Below are positions 42,818 through 52,436 of a stretch of DNA of 54,169 nucleotides, piece after piece; position 1 is the first letter of the stretch, and the number at the start of each line of letters is the position of its first letter. This DNA is from Acanthamoeba sp. SK_2022b. Lineage: Eukaryota > Discosea > Longamoebia > Acanthamoebidae. The notes beneath the pieces were generated by a model that saw nothing but the letters and a program-made list of their open reading frames with translations, had not been told where the DNA came from and ran no database searches. Position numbers and translations under genes: made by a program. Location: the NCBI GenBank assembly GCA_027943245.1, contig JANDJZ010000443.1:1-54169 (forward strand). The letters run 5' to 3'.

Positions 42818-43855
42818 TCAGCCGAGGGTGGACGTGCGCGCGACCAGCTCGGGCTCGAAGCTCAGCTGCTCGTGGACGTGCTGGGGGTTCGTCGCCTCGT
42901 CCAGCACGAGGCGGGCGGCGGTGCGGCCCAGCTCGTGGCGCGGCTGGCGCACGGACGTGAGCGGGACGGCGGCCGCGGCGGCGAACTCGATGTCGTCGTA
43001 GCCGACGATCGCCAGCTGCTCGGGCACCGCCAGGCCGGCGCGGGTCGCCTGCTGGAGCAGGCCCAGGGCGATCAGGTCGTTGGCGCAGAACGCGGCGGTC
43101 GGCCGGCGTGAGGAGGCGAGCCCGGCCAGGCGCTCGCCGGCCTCGCGGCCGGCGGCGACGGTCAGCGACTCGGTCTGGACGAGCGTGAGGTCGTCCTCGG
43201 GCAGGCCGGCGGCGCTCCACGCCTGCCGCGCCCCGGCGAGACGGTCGGTGACCTGACCGATGGACTCCGGCCCGCCGACGAACGCGACGCGGGTGTGCCC
43301 CTGGTCGATGAGGTGCTCGACGGCCAGGCGTCCGCCCAGGACGTCGTCGACCGCCACCGAGCAGATGCGGTCGTCCTCGCGCGTGCGGTCGACGATGACG
43401 AGCGGCGTGCCGCGGGCGACGACCGCGTCCAGGACCGGGCTCTCGGGGTCGACGGGGGTGATGAGGATGCCCTGGACGCGCTGCTGCTCCAGGTGCTCCA
43501 GGTGGGCAGTCTCGCGGCCGGCGCGGTTGTCGCTGTTGCACAGGAACAGCGAGAGCCCCTCCTCGTCGGCCGGTCCCTCGCTGCCGCGGGCGACGTCGGT
43601 GAAGAACGGGTTGCCGGCGTCGAGCATGACGTAGGCGAGCGTGCGGGAGCGGCCCGAGCGCAGCGACCGGGCGGACTCGTTGCGCACGAAGCCCAGCTCG
43701 GTCATGGCGCGCTCGACCCGCTCGCGGGTGCCGGCGGCGACCCGGTCGGGGCGGTTGAGCACGTTGGAGACGGTGCCGAGGGAGACGCCGGCGGCGGCGG
43801 CGACGTCCTTGACGGACGCGGCCGGGGCCGGCGGACGACGTGCTGCAGGGCTCAC
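42818..43855 (-). CDS. LacI-family repressor of the rhamnose operon
   Basis: 345 aa. The N-terminal LacI headpiece VKDVAAAAGVSLGTVSNVLN (about 15-34) is followed by the hinge and a sugar-binding periplasmic-type domain (ARGSEGPADEEG onward). GTG 43855 follows a strong Shine-Dalgarno sequence (GGGAGGAGGGG on the minus strand). It is divergent from the rhamnose transport and catabolic operon. Two near-identical palindromes in the 217-bp gap are its likely operators, one before its own gene (autoregulation). The inducer is probably L-rhamnose or a pathway intermediate (inference). Confidence 0.92.
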   Translation of the reverse strand: MSPAARRPPAPAASVKDVAAAAGVSLGTVSNVLNRPDRVAAGTRERVERAMTELGFVRNESARSLRSGRSRTLAYVMLDAGNPFFTDVARGSEGPADEEGLSLFLCNSDNRAGRETAHLEHLEQQRVQGILITPVDPESPVLDAVVARGTPLVIVDRTREDDRICSVAVDDVLGGRLAVEHLIDQGHTRVAFVGGPESIGQVTDRLAGARQAWSAAGLPEDDLTLVQTESLTVAAGREAGERLAGLASSRRPTAAFCANDLIALGLLQQATRAGLAVPEQLAIVGYDDIEFAAAAAVPLTSVRQPRHELGRTAARLVLDEATNPQHVHEQLSFEPELVARTSTLG

Positions 43856-43885
43856 GGTCCCCTCCTCCCCAGGACGACGCTTGAT

Positions 43886-43897
43886 TGAAACGGTTCA
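43886..43897. promoter_or_regulatory. LacI-type operator O1 (TGAAAC-GGTTCA)
   Basis: An imperfect palindrome with the central CG typical of LacI-family sites, 30 bp upstream of the repressor start. It shares the longer context GCTTGATTrAAACGnTTCA with O2, where r and n mark differing bases. Confidence 0.7.
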
Positions 43898-44005
43898 GGG
43901 TGCAGGTGTCAACGATGTGGCCTGCGACACGCCGTTCGGAGGACGAGATTTCGCCGCGATCACGGGGAAGTTTCACCCTCGCGACACATTGGTCCTTTCG
44001 GAGGG

Positions 44006-44035
44006 TTGACGCCCGTGATGGCGGTCACATACATT
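44006..44035 (+). promoter_or_regulatory. Sigma-70 promoter of the rhamnose operon
   Basis: TTGACG (44006-44011), an 18-bp spacer and TACATT (44030-44035): the best -35/-10 pair in the window. Transcription would start near 44042, just before operator O2, which would block it when the repressor is bound. Confidence 0.65.
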
Positions 44036-44048
44036 TCCGTTGCTTGAT

Positions 44049-44060
44049 TAAAACGTTTCA
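44049..44060. promoter_or_regulatory. LacI-type operator O2 (TAAAAC-GTTTCA)
   Basis: A near-perfect palindrome with central CG, 12 bp before the start codon of the ATPase gene and downstream of the predicted transcription start. It repeats O1 with a few changes. Confidence 0.75.
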
Positions 44061-44072
44061 AAGGAGCGACGC

Positions 44073-45419
44073 ATGGCAGGACCGAACCCCGGCACCCCGG
44101 TGCTGGAGCTGCGGGACGTCCGCAAGTCCTTCGGCTCGGTCGCCGCGCTGCGCTCGGGCAGCCTCACGGTGCAGCCCGGGTCGATCCACGCGCTGATCGG
44201 TGAGAACGGCGCCGGCAAGTCCACGCTGGTCAAGATCGTCGCCGGCGTGCACCGCCGCGACGCCGGCACCTTCCGCTTCCAGGGCGAGGACGTCGACTTC
44301 AGCTCGACCGCCGCCTCGAAGGCCGCCGGCATCGCGGTCATCTACCAGGAGCCCACGCTGTTCCCGGACCTGTCGGTCACCGAGAACATCTTCATGGGCC
44401 GCCAGCCCCTGGGCCGCGGACGTCGCATCGACCGTGCCCGCATGCACGCGGAGGCGTTGTCGCTGTTCGAGCGGCTCGGCGTGCAGATCGACCCCCGCCG
44501 CCCGGCGCGGGGCCTGTCGATCGCCGACCAGCAGGTCATCGAGATCGCCAAGGCCATCTCGCTCGACGCGAGCCTGCTCGTCATGGACGAGCCCACCGCC
44601 GCGCTCAGCGGCGTCGAGGTCGAGCGGCTGTTCACCATCGCGCGCAGCCTGCGCGACGAGGGCCGCGGCCTGGTGTTCATCTCGCACCGCTTCGACGAGG
44701 TCTTCGCCCTGTGCGACACCGTCACCGTCATGCGCGACGGCGAGTACGTCGGCACGCACCCGATCGCCGAGACCAACCACGACGCGCTCGTCTCGCTCAT
44801 GGTCGGCCGCGAGGTCGCCGAGCTGTTCCCCAAGACGCCCGCCGAGATCGGTGACGTCGTGCTGGACGTGAAGGGCCTGAGCTCGACCGGTCTGTTCCAC
44901 GACGTCGACCTGCAGGTGCGCGCCGGCGAGATCGTCGGCCTGGCCGGCCTGGTCGGTGCCGGACGCAGCGAGATCGCGCGTGCGGTCTTCGGCGTCGACG
45001 GCTACGACAGCGGCACTGTGACGATGAACGGCAAGCGCGTCCCGGGCGGACGCCCGCGCGCCGCGATCGCCGCCGGCATGGCGTACGTCGCCGAGGACCG
45101 CCGCAAGCAGGGCCTGGTCGTCGAGGAGTCCGTCGCCCGCAACGTCGCCGCCGTCATCCGTCGCCGGCTCACGAAGGCCGGCGTCCTCACGTCCGGCTCG
45201 GAGAACAAGGCCGCCGGCCCCTGGGCGTCCAAGCTCGAGGTCAAGACCAACGCCCTCGACATGGCCGCCTCGACCATGTCCGGCGGCAACCAGCAGAAGG
45301 TCGTCATCGCCAAGTGGCTGGCGACCAACCCGAAGCTGCTGATCATCGACGAGCCCACCCGCGGCATCGACATCGGCACCAAGTCCGAGGTCCACCGCCT
45401 GCTCTCCGAGCTGGCCGGC

Positions 45420-45451
<32 letters not shown>

Positions 45452-45614
45452 GCTCCCCGAGGTGCTGGGCATGGCCGACCGCGTCCTCGTCGTGTGCGAG
45501 GGCGCCGTGACCGCCGAGCTCGACCGCGCCGACGCCACCCCCGAGAAGGTCATGCACGCCGCCACCCGTGGCGCCGGCGCGACGACCGCCCCGACCGAGG
45601 AGGTCACGGCATGA
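44073..45614 (+). CDS. rhaT: Rhamnose ABC transporter, double-domain ATP-binding protein
   Basis: 513-aa RbsA-type ATPase with two fused nucleotide-binding domains. Domain 1 has Walker A GENGAGKS (43-50), signature-like LSIADQQVIEIAKA and Walker B LLVMDEPTAAL. Domain 2 has the usual degenerate P-loop GLVGAGRSE, signature MSGGNQQKVVIAKW and Walker B LLIIDEPTRGID. It starts at ATG 44073 after AAAGGAG and overlaps the next gene by 4 nt. Assignment to rhamnose rests on the downstream rhamnose enzymes. The symbol follows rhizobial naming. Confidence 0.9.
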
Positions 45615-46648
45615 CGACCGCCGCCCCCGACCGACCCACGACGCGCGGCAGCGCGCTCAGCCGCGGCCTCGGTGCCGCGCTGCGCTCGCGCGAGATCGCC
45701 GTCGGCGCCGTGCTCGTGCTCGTCGTCGTGCTGACGACGCTCAAGAGCAACGGCTTCCTGTTCAGCTCGGACAACTTCCGCGACCTGCTCGTGACGCCGG
45801 CGATCCTGCTGCTGCTCGCGGTGGGCCAGACGGCGGTCATCATCACCCGCAGCGTCGACCTGTCGGTCGGCTCGGTGCTGGGCCTGACCGCCTACCTGAC
45901 CGGCCGACTGTTCGTCGACAACCCCGGCATCCCGATCGTGGCCGTCTTCGCCGCCGGCATCGCCATGGGCGCGGTGCTCGGCCTGGTCAACGGCGTGCTC
46001 GTCGCGTTCGGCCGGGTCCCGGCGCTCGTCATCACCCTGGGCACGCTGTACGTCTACCGCGGCATCTTCCTGACCTGGGCCGGCAGCGACCGCATCAACG
46101 CCGCCGACATGCCGCGCGACTTCCTGTCGCTGAGCACCACGTCCATCCTCGGCATCCCGATCCTCACCTGGATCGCGCTGGCCGTGCTGGCGATGGTCGG
46201 CTACTACCTGCACACGTCGCGCGGCGGCCGTGAGCTGTACGCGATCGGCTCCGACCCGGACGCCGCGACGCTCTACGGCCTGCCCGTCACGCGCCGCGTG
46301 CTGTCGGCCTTCGTCCTGTCCGGCGCGCTGGCCGGCCTGGCCGGCGTCCTGTTCGCCGCCCGCTACGGCACGGTCAGCTCCGGTGCCGGCCTCAACATCG
46401 AGCTGCAGGCCGTTGGCGCGGCCGTCATCGGCGGCGTCGCCATCTTCGGCGGCAGCGGCACGGTGTGGGGTGCGGCCATCGGCGCCTTCCTGCTCGTCAC
46501 CATCAACCGCGCCCTGCCGGTCATCGGCATCCAGGACTTCTGGCAGCGCGCCGTCGTCGGCGCCCTGATCCTCGGCGCGATCGTCCTGGACCGGGTGCTG
46601 TCCGCGCGCCAGGAACGCAAGCTCGCCGCAGAGAGGGACCACGCATGA
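45611..46648 (+). CDS. rhaP: Rhamnose ABC transporter permease 1
   Basis: 345-aa RbsC-type permease with about eight to ten hydrophobic helices. Typical motifs are VGQTAVIITRSVDLSVGSVLG (the I/T-x-x-G-x-D-L-S-V-G region) and GGVAIFGGSGTVWGA in the EAA-like loop. The start ATG 45611 is inside the ATGA overlap with the ATPase stop; the longer upstream frame is not coding. It works as a heterodimer with permease 2. Confidence 0.9.
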   Translation: MTTAAPDRPTTRGSALSRGLGAALRSREIAVGAVLVLVVVLTTLKSNGFLFSSDNFRDLLVTPAILLLLAVGQTAVIITRSVDLSVGSVLGLTAYLTGRLFVDNPGIPIVAVFAAGIAMGAVLGLVNGVLVAFGRVPALVITLGTLYVYRGIFLTWAGSDRINAADMPRDFLSLSTTSILGIPILTWIALAVLAMVGYYLHTSRGGRELYAIGSDPDAATLYGLPVTRRVLSAFVLSGALAGLAGVLFAARYGTVSSGAGLNIELQAVGAAVIGGVAIFGGSGTVWGAAIGAFLLVTINRALPVIGIQDFWQRAVVGALILGAIVLDRVLSARQERKLAAERDHA

Positions 46649-47739
46649 GCAGCCCCGTCCTCACCCGACCGGACGCGTCGACGCGCACGTACGCCGCGTA
46701 CGCCCAGCCCTGGTGGAAGCGCCTGCTGCTGACCCGCGAGGCCGGCATCATCGCCCTGCTGGTGATCGTCTACGCGTGGTCGATGGGCAACGTCGACAAC
46801 TTCGACAGCCCGCTGACGCTGTACTACCTGTTCCTCGACGTCGCGCCGCTGCTGCTCATCGCGCTGCCGATGACGCTGATCATCATCACCGGCGAGATCG
46901 ACCTGTCGGTCGCCAGCGTCGTGGGCCTGTCCAGCGTCCTGGTCGGCGTGCTCGTGCAGGACGGCGGCTTCTCGGTGCCGGTCGCGGCGCTGGTGGCGAT
47001 CGTCGTCGGTGCCGTGTGCGGAGCCTTCAACGGCTTCCTCGTCGCCTACGTGGGACTGCCCTCGCTGGCCGTCACGATCGGTACGCTCGCGCTGTACCGC
47101 GGCATCGCGGTCGGCATCCTCGGCACGACGGCCAAGACCGACTTCCCCGAGAAGTGGACCGACCTGGCCAAGGACCGCATCGTCGACGGCCAGCCCTTCC
47201 CGATGATCCTCCTGCCGTTCCTGGTGCTGCTGATCGCCTTCGTCCTGCTGCTGCACTTCTCGCCGTTCGGCCGGGGCGTCTACGACATCGGCCTCAACGA
47301 CGAGGCGGCGCACTTCGCCGGCGTCGACGTGGCCCGCACCAAGCTGTGGCTGTTCGTCCTGGCCGGCGCGGTCTCGGCCCTGGCCGGCGTGTACTTCACG
47401 CTGCGCTACGGCAGCGCCCGCGGCGACAACGCCAGCGGCATGGAGCTGCAGGTCATCGCGGCGGTCCTGCTCGGCGGCGTCTCGATCTTCGGCGGACGCG
47501 GCGCGCTGCACGGCGTCATCGCCGGCGTCCTGCTGATCGGCGTCATCTCCAGCGCCATGCGCCTGGAGGGTCAGACGGTCAACGTCATCAACATCGTCAT
47601 CGGAGTGCTCCTGGTGCTCTCGGTGATCTCCACGAACCTCCTCGGCTGGGTCTCGGGCCAGCTCCGGTCGAGGACCCGGGGGCTCAGGCCCACCCAGCAG
47701 TCGGCGCCCGCCGGCTCGAGCAGCACGACAGAAGGGTAG
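46645..47739 (+). CDS. rhaQ: Rhamnose ABC transporter permease 2
   Basis: 364-aa RbsC-type permease: MTLIIITGEIDLSVASVVGL, VGLPSLAVTIGTLALYRG and LLGGVSIFGGRGALHGVIAGV. ATG 46645 overlaps the previous stop. Having two different permeases plus a double-domain ATPase matches rhizobial rhamnose transporters. The C-terminus has a short Ser/Pro-rich tail. It ends 4 bp before the binding-protein gene. Confidence 0.9.
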   Translation: MSSPVLTRPDASTRTYAAYAQPWWKRLLLTREAGIIALLVIVYAWSMGNVDNFDSPLTLYYLFLDVAPLLLIALPMTLIIITGEIDLSVASVVGLSSVLVGVLVQDGGFSVPVAALVAIVVGAVCGAFNGFLVAYVGLPSLAVTIGTLALYRGIAVGILGTTAKTDFPEKWTDLAKDRIVDGQPFPMILLPFLVLLIAFVLLLHFSPFGRGVYDIGLNDEAAHFAGVDVARTKLWLFVLAGAVSALAGVYFTLRYGSARGDNASGMELQVIAAVLLGGVSIFGGRGALHGVIAGVLLIGVISSAMRLEGQTVNVINIVIGVLLVLSVISTNLLGWVSGQLRSRTRGLRPTQQSAPAGSSSTTEG

Positions 47740-47743
47740 AACG

Positions 47744-48766
47744 ATGAAGTTCCTCAACCGGCGGACTGCCGCGCTCACCGCGCTGGCCCTCACCGCCAGC
47801 CTGGCGCTGACCGCCTGCGGTTCGGACGACGGCGACGGCGGCGGCGAGGGTGGCGGCGAGGCCGCGATCACCTTCCTGCCCAAGAACCTCGGCAACCCGT
47901 ACTTCGAGACGAGCGACGCCGGCGGCAAGAAGGCCGTCGAGGAGTTCGGCGGCAAGTTCGAGGAGGTCGGTCCCGACACCGCCACCCCGGACGCGCAGGT
48001 GCCGTTCATCAACACCGCCGCCCAGCAGGGCGTCGACGCGCTCGTCGTCTCGGCCAACGACCCGAAGGCCATCTGCGACGCGCTCGGCGAGGCCAGCGAC
48101 GCCGGCGTCAAGATCGTCACCTTCGACTCCGACACCGAGGCCGACTGCCGCGATCTGTACGTCAACCAGGCGTCGCCCGAGGGCATCGCCAAGGCGCAGG
48201 TCGACCTGATCTCCGAGCAGATCGGCGGCAAGGGCGAGATCGCGATCCTGTCGGCCGCGGCCAACGCGACCAACCAGAACGCCTGGATCGAGCTCATGAA
48301 GAAGGAGCTCGCCGCGAACCACCCCGACATCAAGCTCGTCGACACCGTCTACGGCGACGACGACGACCAGACGTCGTTCGACAAGACCGCGGCCCTGCTG
48401 CAGTCGCACCCGAACCTCAAGGGCATCGTCTCGCCGACCACGGTCGGCATCGCCGCCGCGGCGCGCTACCTGTCGACGTCCAAGGCGAAGGGCAAGGTCG
48501 CGCTGACCGGCCTGGGCACCCCGAACCAGATGCGCGAGTACGTCAAGGACGGCACCGTCAAGGCGTTCGCGCTGTGGAACCCCGAGGACCTGGGCTACCT
48601 GGCGGCGTACGCGGCCAAGGCCCTGGTCGACGGTGACATCGAGGGCAAGTCGGGCGACACGTTCAAGGCCGGCGACAAGGAGTACACCGTCGGCGAGAAC
48701 GGCGAGGTGCTCCTGGGCGACCCGTTCGTCTTCGACGCCAGCAACATCGACGACTTCGACTTCTGA
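47744..48766 (+). CDS. rhaS: Rhamnose ABC transporter substrate-binding lipoprotein
   Basis: 340-aa extracellular sugar-binding lipoprotein (periplasmic-binding-protein type I, peripla_BP_4). The signal peptide ends LTAC with lipidated Cys25, then an acidic Gly-rich linker. The mature part begins ITFLPKNLGNPYFETSDAGG, typical of RhaS and AI-2-type binding proteins, and contains LVVSANDPKAICDAL and VTFDSDTEADCRDLYVNQ. A strong hairpin after its stop probably sets its expression above the downstream enzymes. Confidence 0.9.
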   Translation: MKFLNRRTAALTALALTASLALTACGSDDGDGGGEGGGEAAITFLPKNLGNPYFETSDAGGKKAVEEFGGKFEEVGPDTATPDAQVPFINTAAQQGVDALVVSANDPKAICDALGEASDAGVKIVTFDSDTEADCRDLYVNQASPEGIAKAQVDLISEQIGGKGEIAILSAAANATNQNAWIELMKKELAANHPDIKLVDTVYGDDDDQTSFDKTAALLQSHPNLKGIVSPTTVGIAAAARYLSTSKAKGKVALTGLGTPNQMREYVKDGTVKAFALWNPEDLGYLAAYAAKALVDGDIEGKSGDTFKAGDKEYTVGENGEVLLGDPFVFDASNIDDFDF

Positions 48767-48787
48767 GTCGAGTCGTCCCTCCGGACC

Positions 48788-48825
48788 CGTGCCTGCCGGG
48801 AACCCTCCAGGTCCCGGCAGGCACG
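48788..48825 (+). terminator. Hairpin between binding-protein and mutarotase genes (partial terminator or mRNA stabiliser)
   Basis: Arms 48788-48801 and 48812-48825 form a perfect 14-bp stem with a 10-nt loop, 22 bp after the rhaS stop. As the operon continues, it most likely causes partial termination or protects the 3' end of the transporter mRNA. Confidence 0.65.
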
Positions 48826-48878
48826 ACCCCCGAGCACGACCCCCGCACCACCCCGCACGACCCAGGAACGAGGAACCG

Positions 48879-49235
48879 ATGAGACGGGTGTGCTTCCACT
48901 CCCAGGTGAAGCCCGACCGCATCGAGGAGTACAAGCGCCGCCACGCGGCGGTCTGGCCCGAGATGCTGCAGGCCCTGCACGAGACCGGCTGGCACAACTA
49001 CTCGCTGTTCCTGCGTCCGGACGGGCTGCTCATCGGCTACCTGGAGACCGAGTCGCTCGAGGCCGCCCAGGCCGCCATGGCCGCGCGTGAGGTCAACGCG
49101 CGCTGGCAGGCCGAGATGGGCGAGCTGTTCGAGGACTCCGACCAGGCGCCGGACGAGGGCTTCATGGAGCTCGAGGAGGTCTTCCACCTGGAGGACCAGC
49201 TCGCGGCCGCGAACACCAGCACAGAGACGAAGTGA
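48879..49235 (+). CDS. rhaM: L-rhamnose mutarotase
   Basis: Interconverts alpha and beta anomers of L-rhamnose so that the isomerase receives its preferred form. The 118-aa product has the family pattern: MRRVCFHSQVKPDRIEEYKRRHAAVWPEMLQAL with the active-site His and Tyr, TGWHNYSLFLRPDG, and a C-terminal EVFHL. ATG 48879 follows GGAACGAGGAA. A C-terminal tail of about 12 residues is longer than in E. coli RhaM. The next gene starts 1 bp after its stop. Confidence 0.93.
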   Translation: MRRVCFHSQVKPDRIEEYKRRHAAVWPEMLQALHETGWHNYSLFLRPDGLLIGYLETESLEAAQAAMAAREVNARWQAEMGELFEDSDQAPDEGFMELEEVFHLEDQLAAANTSTETK

Positions 49236-49236
49236 G

Positions 49237-50400
49237 ATGACAACGTTCCAGCAGATCACGCCGCTCCTCGAGGGCCAGGCGATCGAGGTCCCGTCGTGGG
49301 CCTACGGCAACTCCGGCACGCGGTTCAAGGTGTTCGGCACCCCCGGCACCCCGCGCACCGTGCACGAGAAGATCGCCGACGCTGCCCAGGTGAATCGTTT
49401 CACCGGTCTCGCGCCGACCGTCGCGCTGCACATCCCGTGGGACGAGGTCGACGACTACGCGGCCCTGCGCTCGTACGCCGAGGACCTCGGCGTCGGCCTC
49501 GGGACGATCAACTCCAACACCTTCCAGGACGACGACTACAAGCTCGGCGCCCTGACGCACACCGACCCGCGCGTCCGCCAGAAGGCGATCGACCACCACC
49601 TGGCGTGCATCGACATCATGCACGCGACCGGGTCGCAGGACCTGAAGATCTGGCTGGCCGAGGGCAGCAACTACCCGGGCCAGGCCGACATGCGCGGCCG
49701 CCAGGACCGCCTGGCCGAGAGCCTGCGGACGATCTACGACCGCCTCGGCGAGGACCAGCGCCTCGTCCTGGAGTACAAGTTCTTCGAGCCGGCGTTCTAC
49801 CACACCGACGTCCCGGACTGGGGCACGTCGTACGTGCAGGTGGCCGCGCTCGGCGACAAGGCGATGGTGTGCCTGGACACCGGCCACCACGCGCCCGGCA
49901 CCAACATCGAGTTCATCGTGGCCCAGCTGCTGCGCCTGGGGAAGCTCGGCTCGTTCGACTTCAACAGCCGCTTCTACGCCGACGACGACCTGATCGTCGG
50001 CTCGGCGGACCCGTTCCAGCTGTTCCGCATCCTGGTCGAGTGCGTCCGGGGCGGAGCGCTGGAGCCGGACAGCGGCGTGGCCTTCATGCTCGACCAGTGC
50101 CACAACATCGAGAAGAAGATCCCCGGGCAGATCCGCTCGGTGCTCAACGTCCAGGAGATGACGGCGCGCGCGCTGCTCGTCGACCGTGACGCGCTGACGA
50201 AGGCCCAGGAGGACGGCGACGTCCTGCTGGCCAACGAGATCTTCATGGACGCCTTCTACACCGACGTCCGCGCCGACCTCGCCACGTGGCGCGAGGAGCG
50301 AGGCCTGCCCGCGAACCCGATGCGGGCCTACCTCGAGAGCGGCTACCAGGAGCAGATCGAGGCGGACCGCGTGGGCGGTACGCAGGCAGGATGGAACTGA
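49237..50400 (+). CDS. rhaI: L-rhamnose isomerase (RhaI type)
   Basis: Converts L-rhamnose to L-rhamnulose. The 387-aa protein is of the TIM-barrel type known from Pseudomonas stutzeri and rhizobia, not E. coli RhaA. Metal-site segments: LEYKFFEPAFYHTD (Glu), VCLDTGHHAPG (Asp/His), FDFNSRFYADDDL (Asp) and a helical C-terminus EADRVGGTQAGWN closing the site. ATG 49237 lies one base after the mutarotase stop. Its TGA overlaps the next ATG (TGATG). Confidence 0.94.
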   Translation: MTTFQQITPLLEGQAIEVPSWAYGNSGTRFKVFGTPGTPRTVHEKIADAAQVNRFTGLAPTVALHIPWDEVDDYAALRSYAEDLGVGLGTINSNTFQDDDYKLGALTHTDPRVRQKAIDHHLACIDIMHATGSQDLKIWLAEGSNYPGQADMRGRQDRLAESLRTIYDRLGEDQRLVLEYKFFEPAFYHTDVPDWGTSYVQVAALGDKAMVCLDTGHHAPGTNIEFIVAQLLRLGKLGSFDFNSRFYADDDLIVGSADPFQLFRILVECVRGGALEPDSGVAFMLDQCHNIEKKIPGQIRSVLNVQEMTARALLVDRDALTKAQEDGDVLLANEIFMDAFYTDVRADLATWREERGLPANPMRAYLESGYQEQIEADRVGGTQAGWN

Positions 50401-52436
50401 TGACGAACCCGACGGCAGCCGAGCTCATCGCGCGGTCGAACCGCCTGGGCGCGGACCCCAAGAACACCAACTACGCCGGCGGCAACACGTCCGCCAAGGG
50501 CACCGAGACCGACCCGGTCACCGGCCAGGAGGTCGAGCTGCTCTGGGTCAAGGGCTCCGGCGGAGACCTCGGCACGCTCAAGGAGCAGGGCCTCGCCGTG
50601 CTGCGCCTGGACCGGCTGCGCTCGCTCGTGGACGTCTACCCGGGCGTCGAGCGCGAGGACGAGATGGTCGCCGCGTTCGACTACTGCCTGCACGGCAAGG
50701 GCGGCGCCGCGCCGTCGATCGACACCGCGATGCACGGGCTCGTCCCGGCCGCGCACGTCGACCACCTGCACCCGGACTCGGGCATCGCGATCGCGACGTC
50801 GGCCGACGGCGAGGCCCTCACCGGCCAGATCTTCGGCGACAAGGTCGTGTGGGTGCCGTGGCGTCGTCCGGGCTTCCAGCTCGGGCTCGACATCGCCGCG
50901 ATCAAGGAGAAGAACCCGCAGGCGATCGGCTGCATCCTCGGCGGCCACGGCATCACCGCGTGGGGCGACACCAGCGACGAGGCCGAGCAGACCTCGCTGT
51001 GGATCATCGACACGGCCGCGGCCTACATCGCCGAGCACAGCAAGGCCGAGCCGTTCGGCCCCGTGCTCGACGGCTACGCCCCGCTGCCCGAGGCCGAGCG
51101 TCGCGCCAAGGCGGCCGCGCTGGCCCCGACGATCCGCGGCATCGCCTCGATCGACCGCCCGATGGTCGGCCACTTCACCGACTCCGAGGCCGTCCTGGAC
51201 TTCGTGGCCCGCGCCGAGCACCCCCGTCTGGCCGAGCTCGGCACCAGCTGCCCGGACCACTTCCTGCGCACCAAGGTGAAGCCGCTCGTCCTGGACCTGC
51301 CGGCGACGGCGACGGTCGAGGAGTCGATCGCCCGCCTGCACGAGCTGTCCGAGTCCTACCGCGCCGACTACCAGGCGTACTACGACCGGCACGCGACGCC
51401 GGACTCGCCCGCCATCCGTGGCGCGGACCCGCTCATCGTCCTGGTGCCCGGCGTCGGCATGTTCAGCTTCGGCAAGGACAAGCAGACCGCCCGCGTCGCC
51501 GGTGAGTTCTACGTCAACGCCATCAACGTCATGCGGGGGGCCGAGGGCCTGTCGACGTACGCCCCGATCGACGAGGCCGAGAAGTTCCGCATCGAGTACT
51601 GGGCGCTGGAGGAGGCCAAGCTCCAGCGCATGCCGAAGCCCAAGCCGCTGGCCACGCGCGTCGCGCTCGTGACCGGCGCCGCGTCCGGCATCGGCAAGGC
51701 CACGGCCAAGAAGCTGGCGGCCGAGGGCGCCTGCGTCGTCATCGCCGACCTGTCGCTGGAGAACGCCCAGGCCGCCGCGGCCGAGATCGGCTCGACCGAC
51801 GTCGCGGTCGGCGTCCACGTGGACGTCTCCAGCGCCGAGAAGGTCAAGGCCATGGTCGACGAGGCCGTCCTGGCCTTCGGCGGCGTGGACCTGATCGTCA
51901 ACAACGCCGGCCTCTCGCTCTCGCGCTCGCTGCTCGAGACCACCGAGAAGGACTGGGACCTGCAGCACGACGTCATGGCCAAGGGCTCGTTCCTGGTCTC
52001 GCAGGCGGCGGCGAAGGTCCTCATCGAGCAGAAGCTCGGCGGCGACATCGTCTACATCTCCTCGAAGAACTCGGTGTTCGCCGGCCCGAACAACGTCGCG
52101 TACGGCGCGGCCAAGGCCGACCAGGCCCACCAGGTGCGCCTGCTGGCCGCCGAGCTCGGCGAGCACGGCATCAAGGTCAACGGCGTGAACCCGGACGGCG
52201 TCGTCCAGGGCTCGGGCATCTTCGCCAGCGGCTGGGGCGCGAACCGCGCCGCGGTCTACGGCGTCGAGGAGCAGGACCTGGGCAAGTTCTACGCCCAGCG
52301 CACGATCCTCAAGCGCGAGGTGCTCCCCGAGCACATCGCCAACGCGGTCTTCGTGCTCTGCGGCCCGGACATGACCCACACGACCGGCCTGCACGTCCCG
52401 GTCGACGCCGGCGTCGCCGCCGCGTTCCTGCGATGA
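50400..52436 (+). CDS. Bifunctional rhamnulose-1-phosphate aldolase / short-chain dehydrogenase
   Basis: 678-aa fusion (RhaE/RhaW or YuxG type). The N-terminal class II aldolase domain (about 1-410) would split L-rhamnulose-1-phosphate into dihydroxyacetone phosphate and L-lactaldehyde; metal-binding HLHP is at 122-125 and GGHG further on. The C-terminal short-chain dehydrogenase has the NAD motif TGAASGIG (425-432), NNAG, and catalytic Tyr568/Lys572 (YGAAK). The second domain probably oxidises or reduces lactaldehyde. Coupling both steps spares the cell a free reactive aldehyde (inference). Confidence 0.92.
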   Translation: MTNPTAAELIARSNRLGADPKNTNYAGGNTSAKGTETDPVTGQEVELLWVKGSGGDLGTLKEQGLAVLRLDRLRSLVDVYPGVEREDEMVAAFDYCLHGKGGAAPSIDTAMHGLVPAAHVDHLHPDSGIAIATSADGEALTGQIFGDKVVWVPWRRPGFQLGLDIAAIKEKNPQAIGCILGGHGITAWGDTSDEAEQTSLWIIDTAAAYIAEHSKAEPFGPVLDGYAPLPEAERRAKAAALAPTIRGIASIDRPMVGHFTDSEAVLDFVARAEHPRLAELGTSCPDHFLRTKVKPLVLDLPATATVEESIARLHELSESYRADYQAYYDRHATPDSPAIRGADPLIVLVPGVGMFSFGKDKQTARVAGEFYVNAINVMRGAEGLSTYAPIDEAEKFRIEYWALEEAKLQRMPKPKPLATRVALVTGAASGIGKATAKKLAAEGACVVIADLSLENAQAAAAEIGSTDVAVGVHVDVSSAEKVKAMVDEAVLAFGGVDLIVNNAGLSLSRSLLETTEKDWDLQHDVMAKGSFLVSQAAAKVLIEQKLGGDIVYISSKNSVFAGPNNVAYGAAKADQAHQVRLLAAELGEHGIKVNGVNPDGVVQGSGIFASGWGANRAAVYGVEEQDLGKFYAQRTILKREVLPEHIANAVFVLCGPDMTHTTGLHVPVDAGVAAAFLR

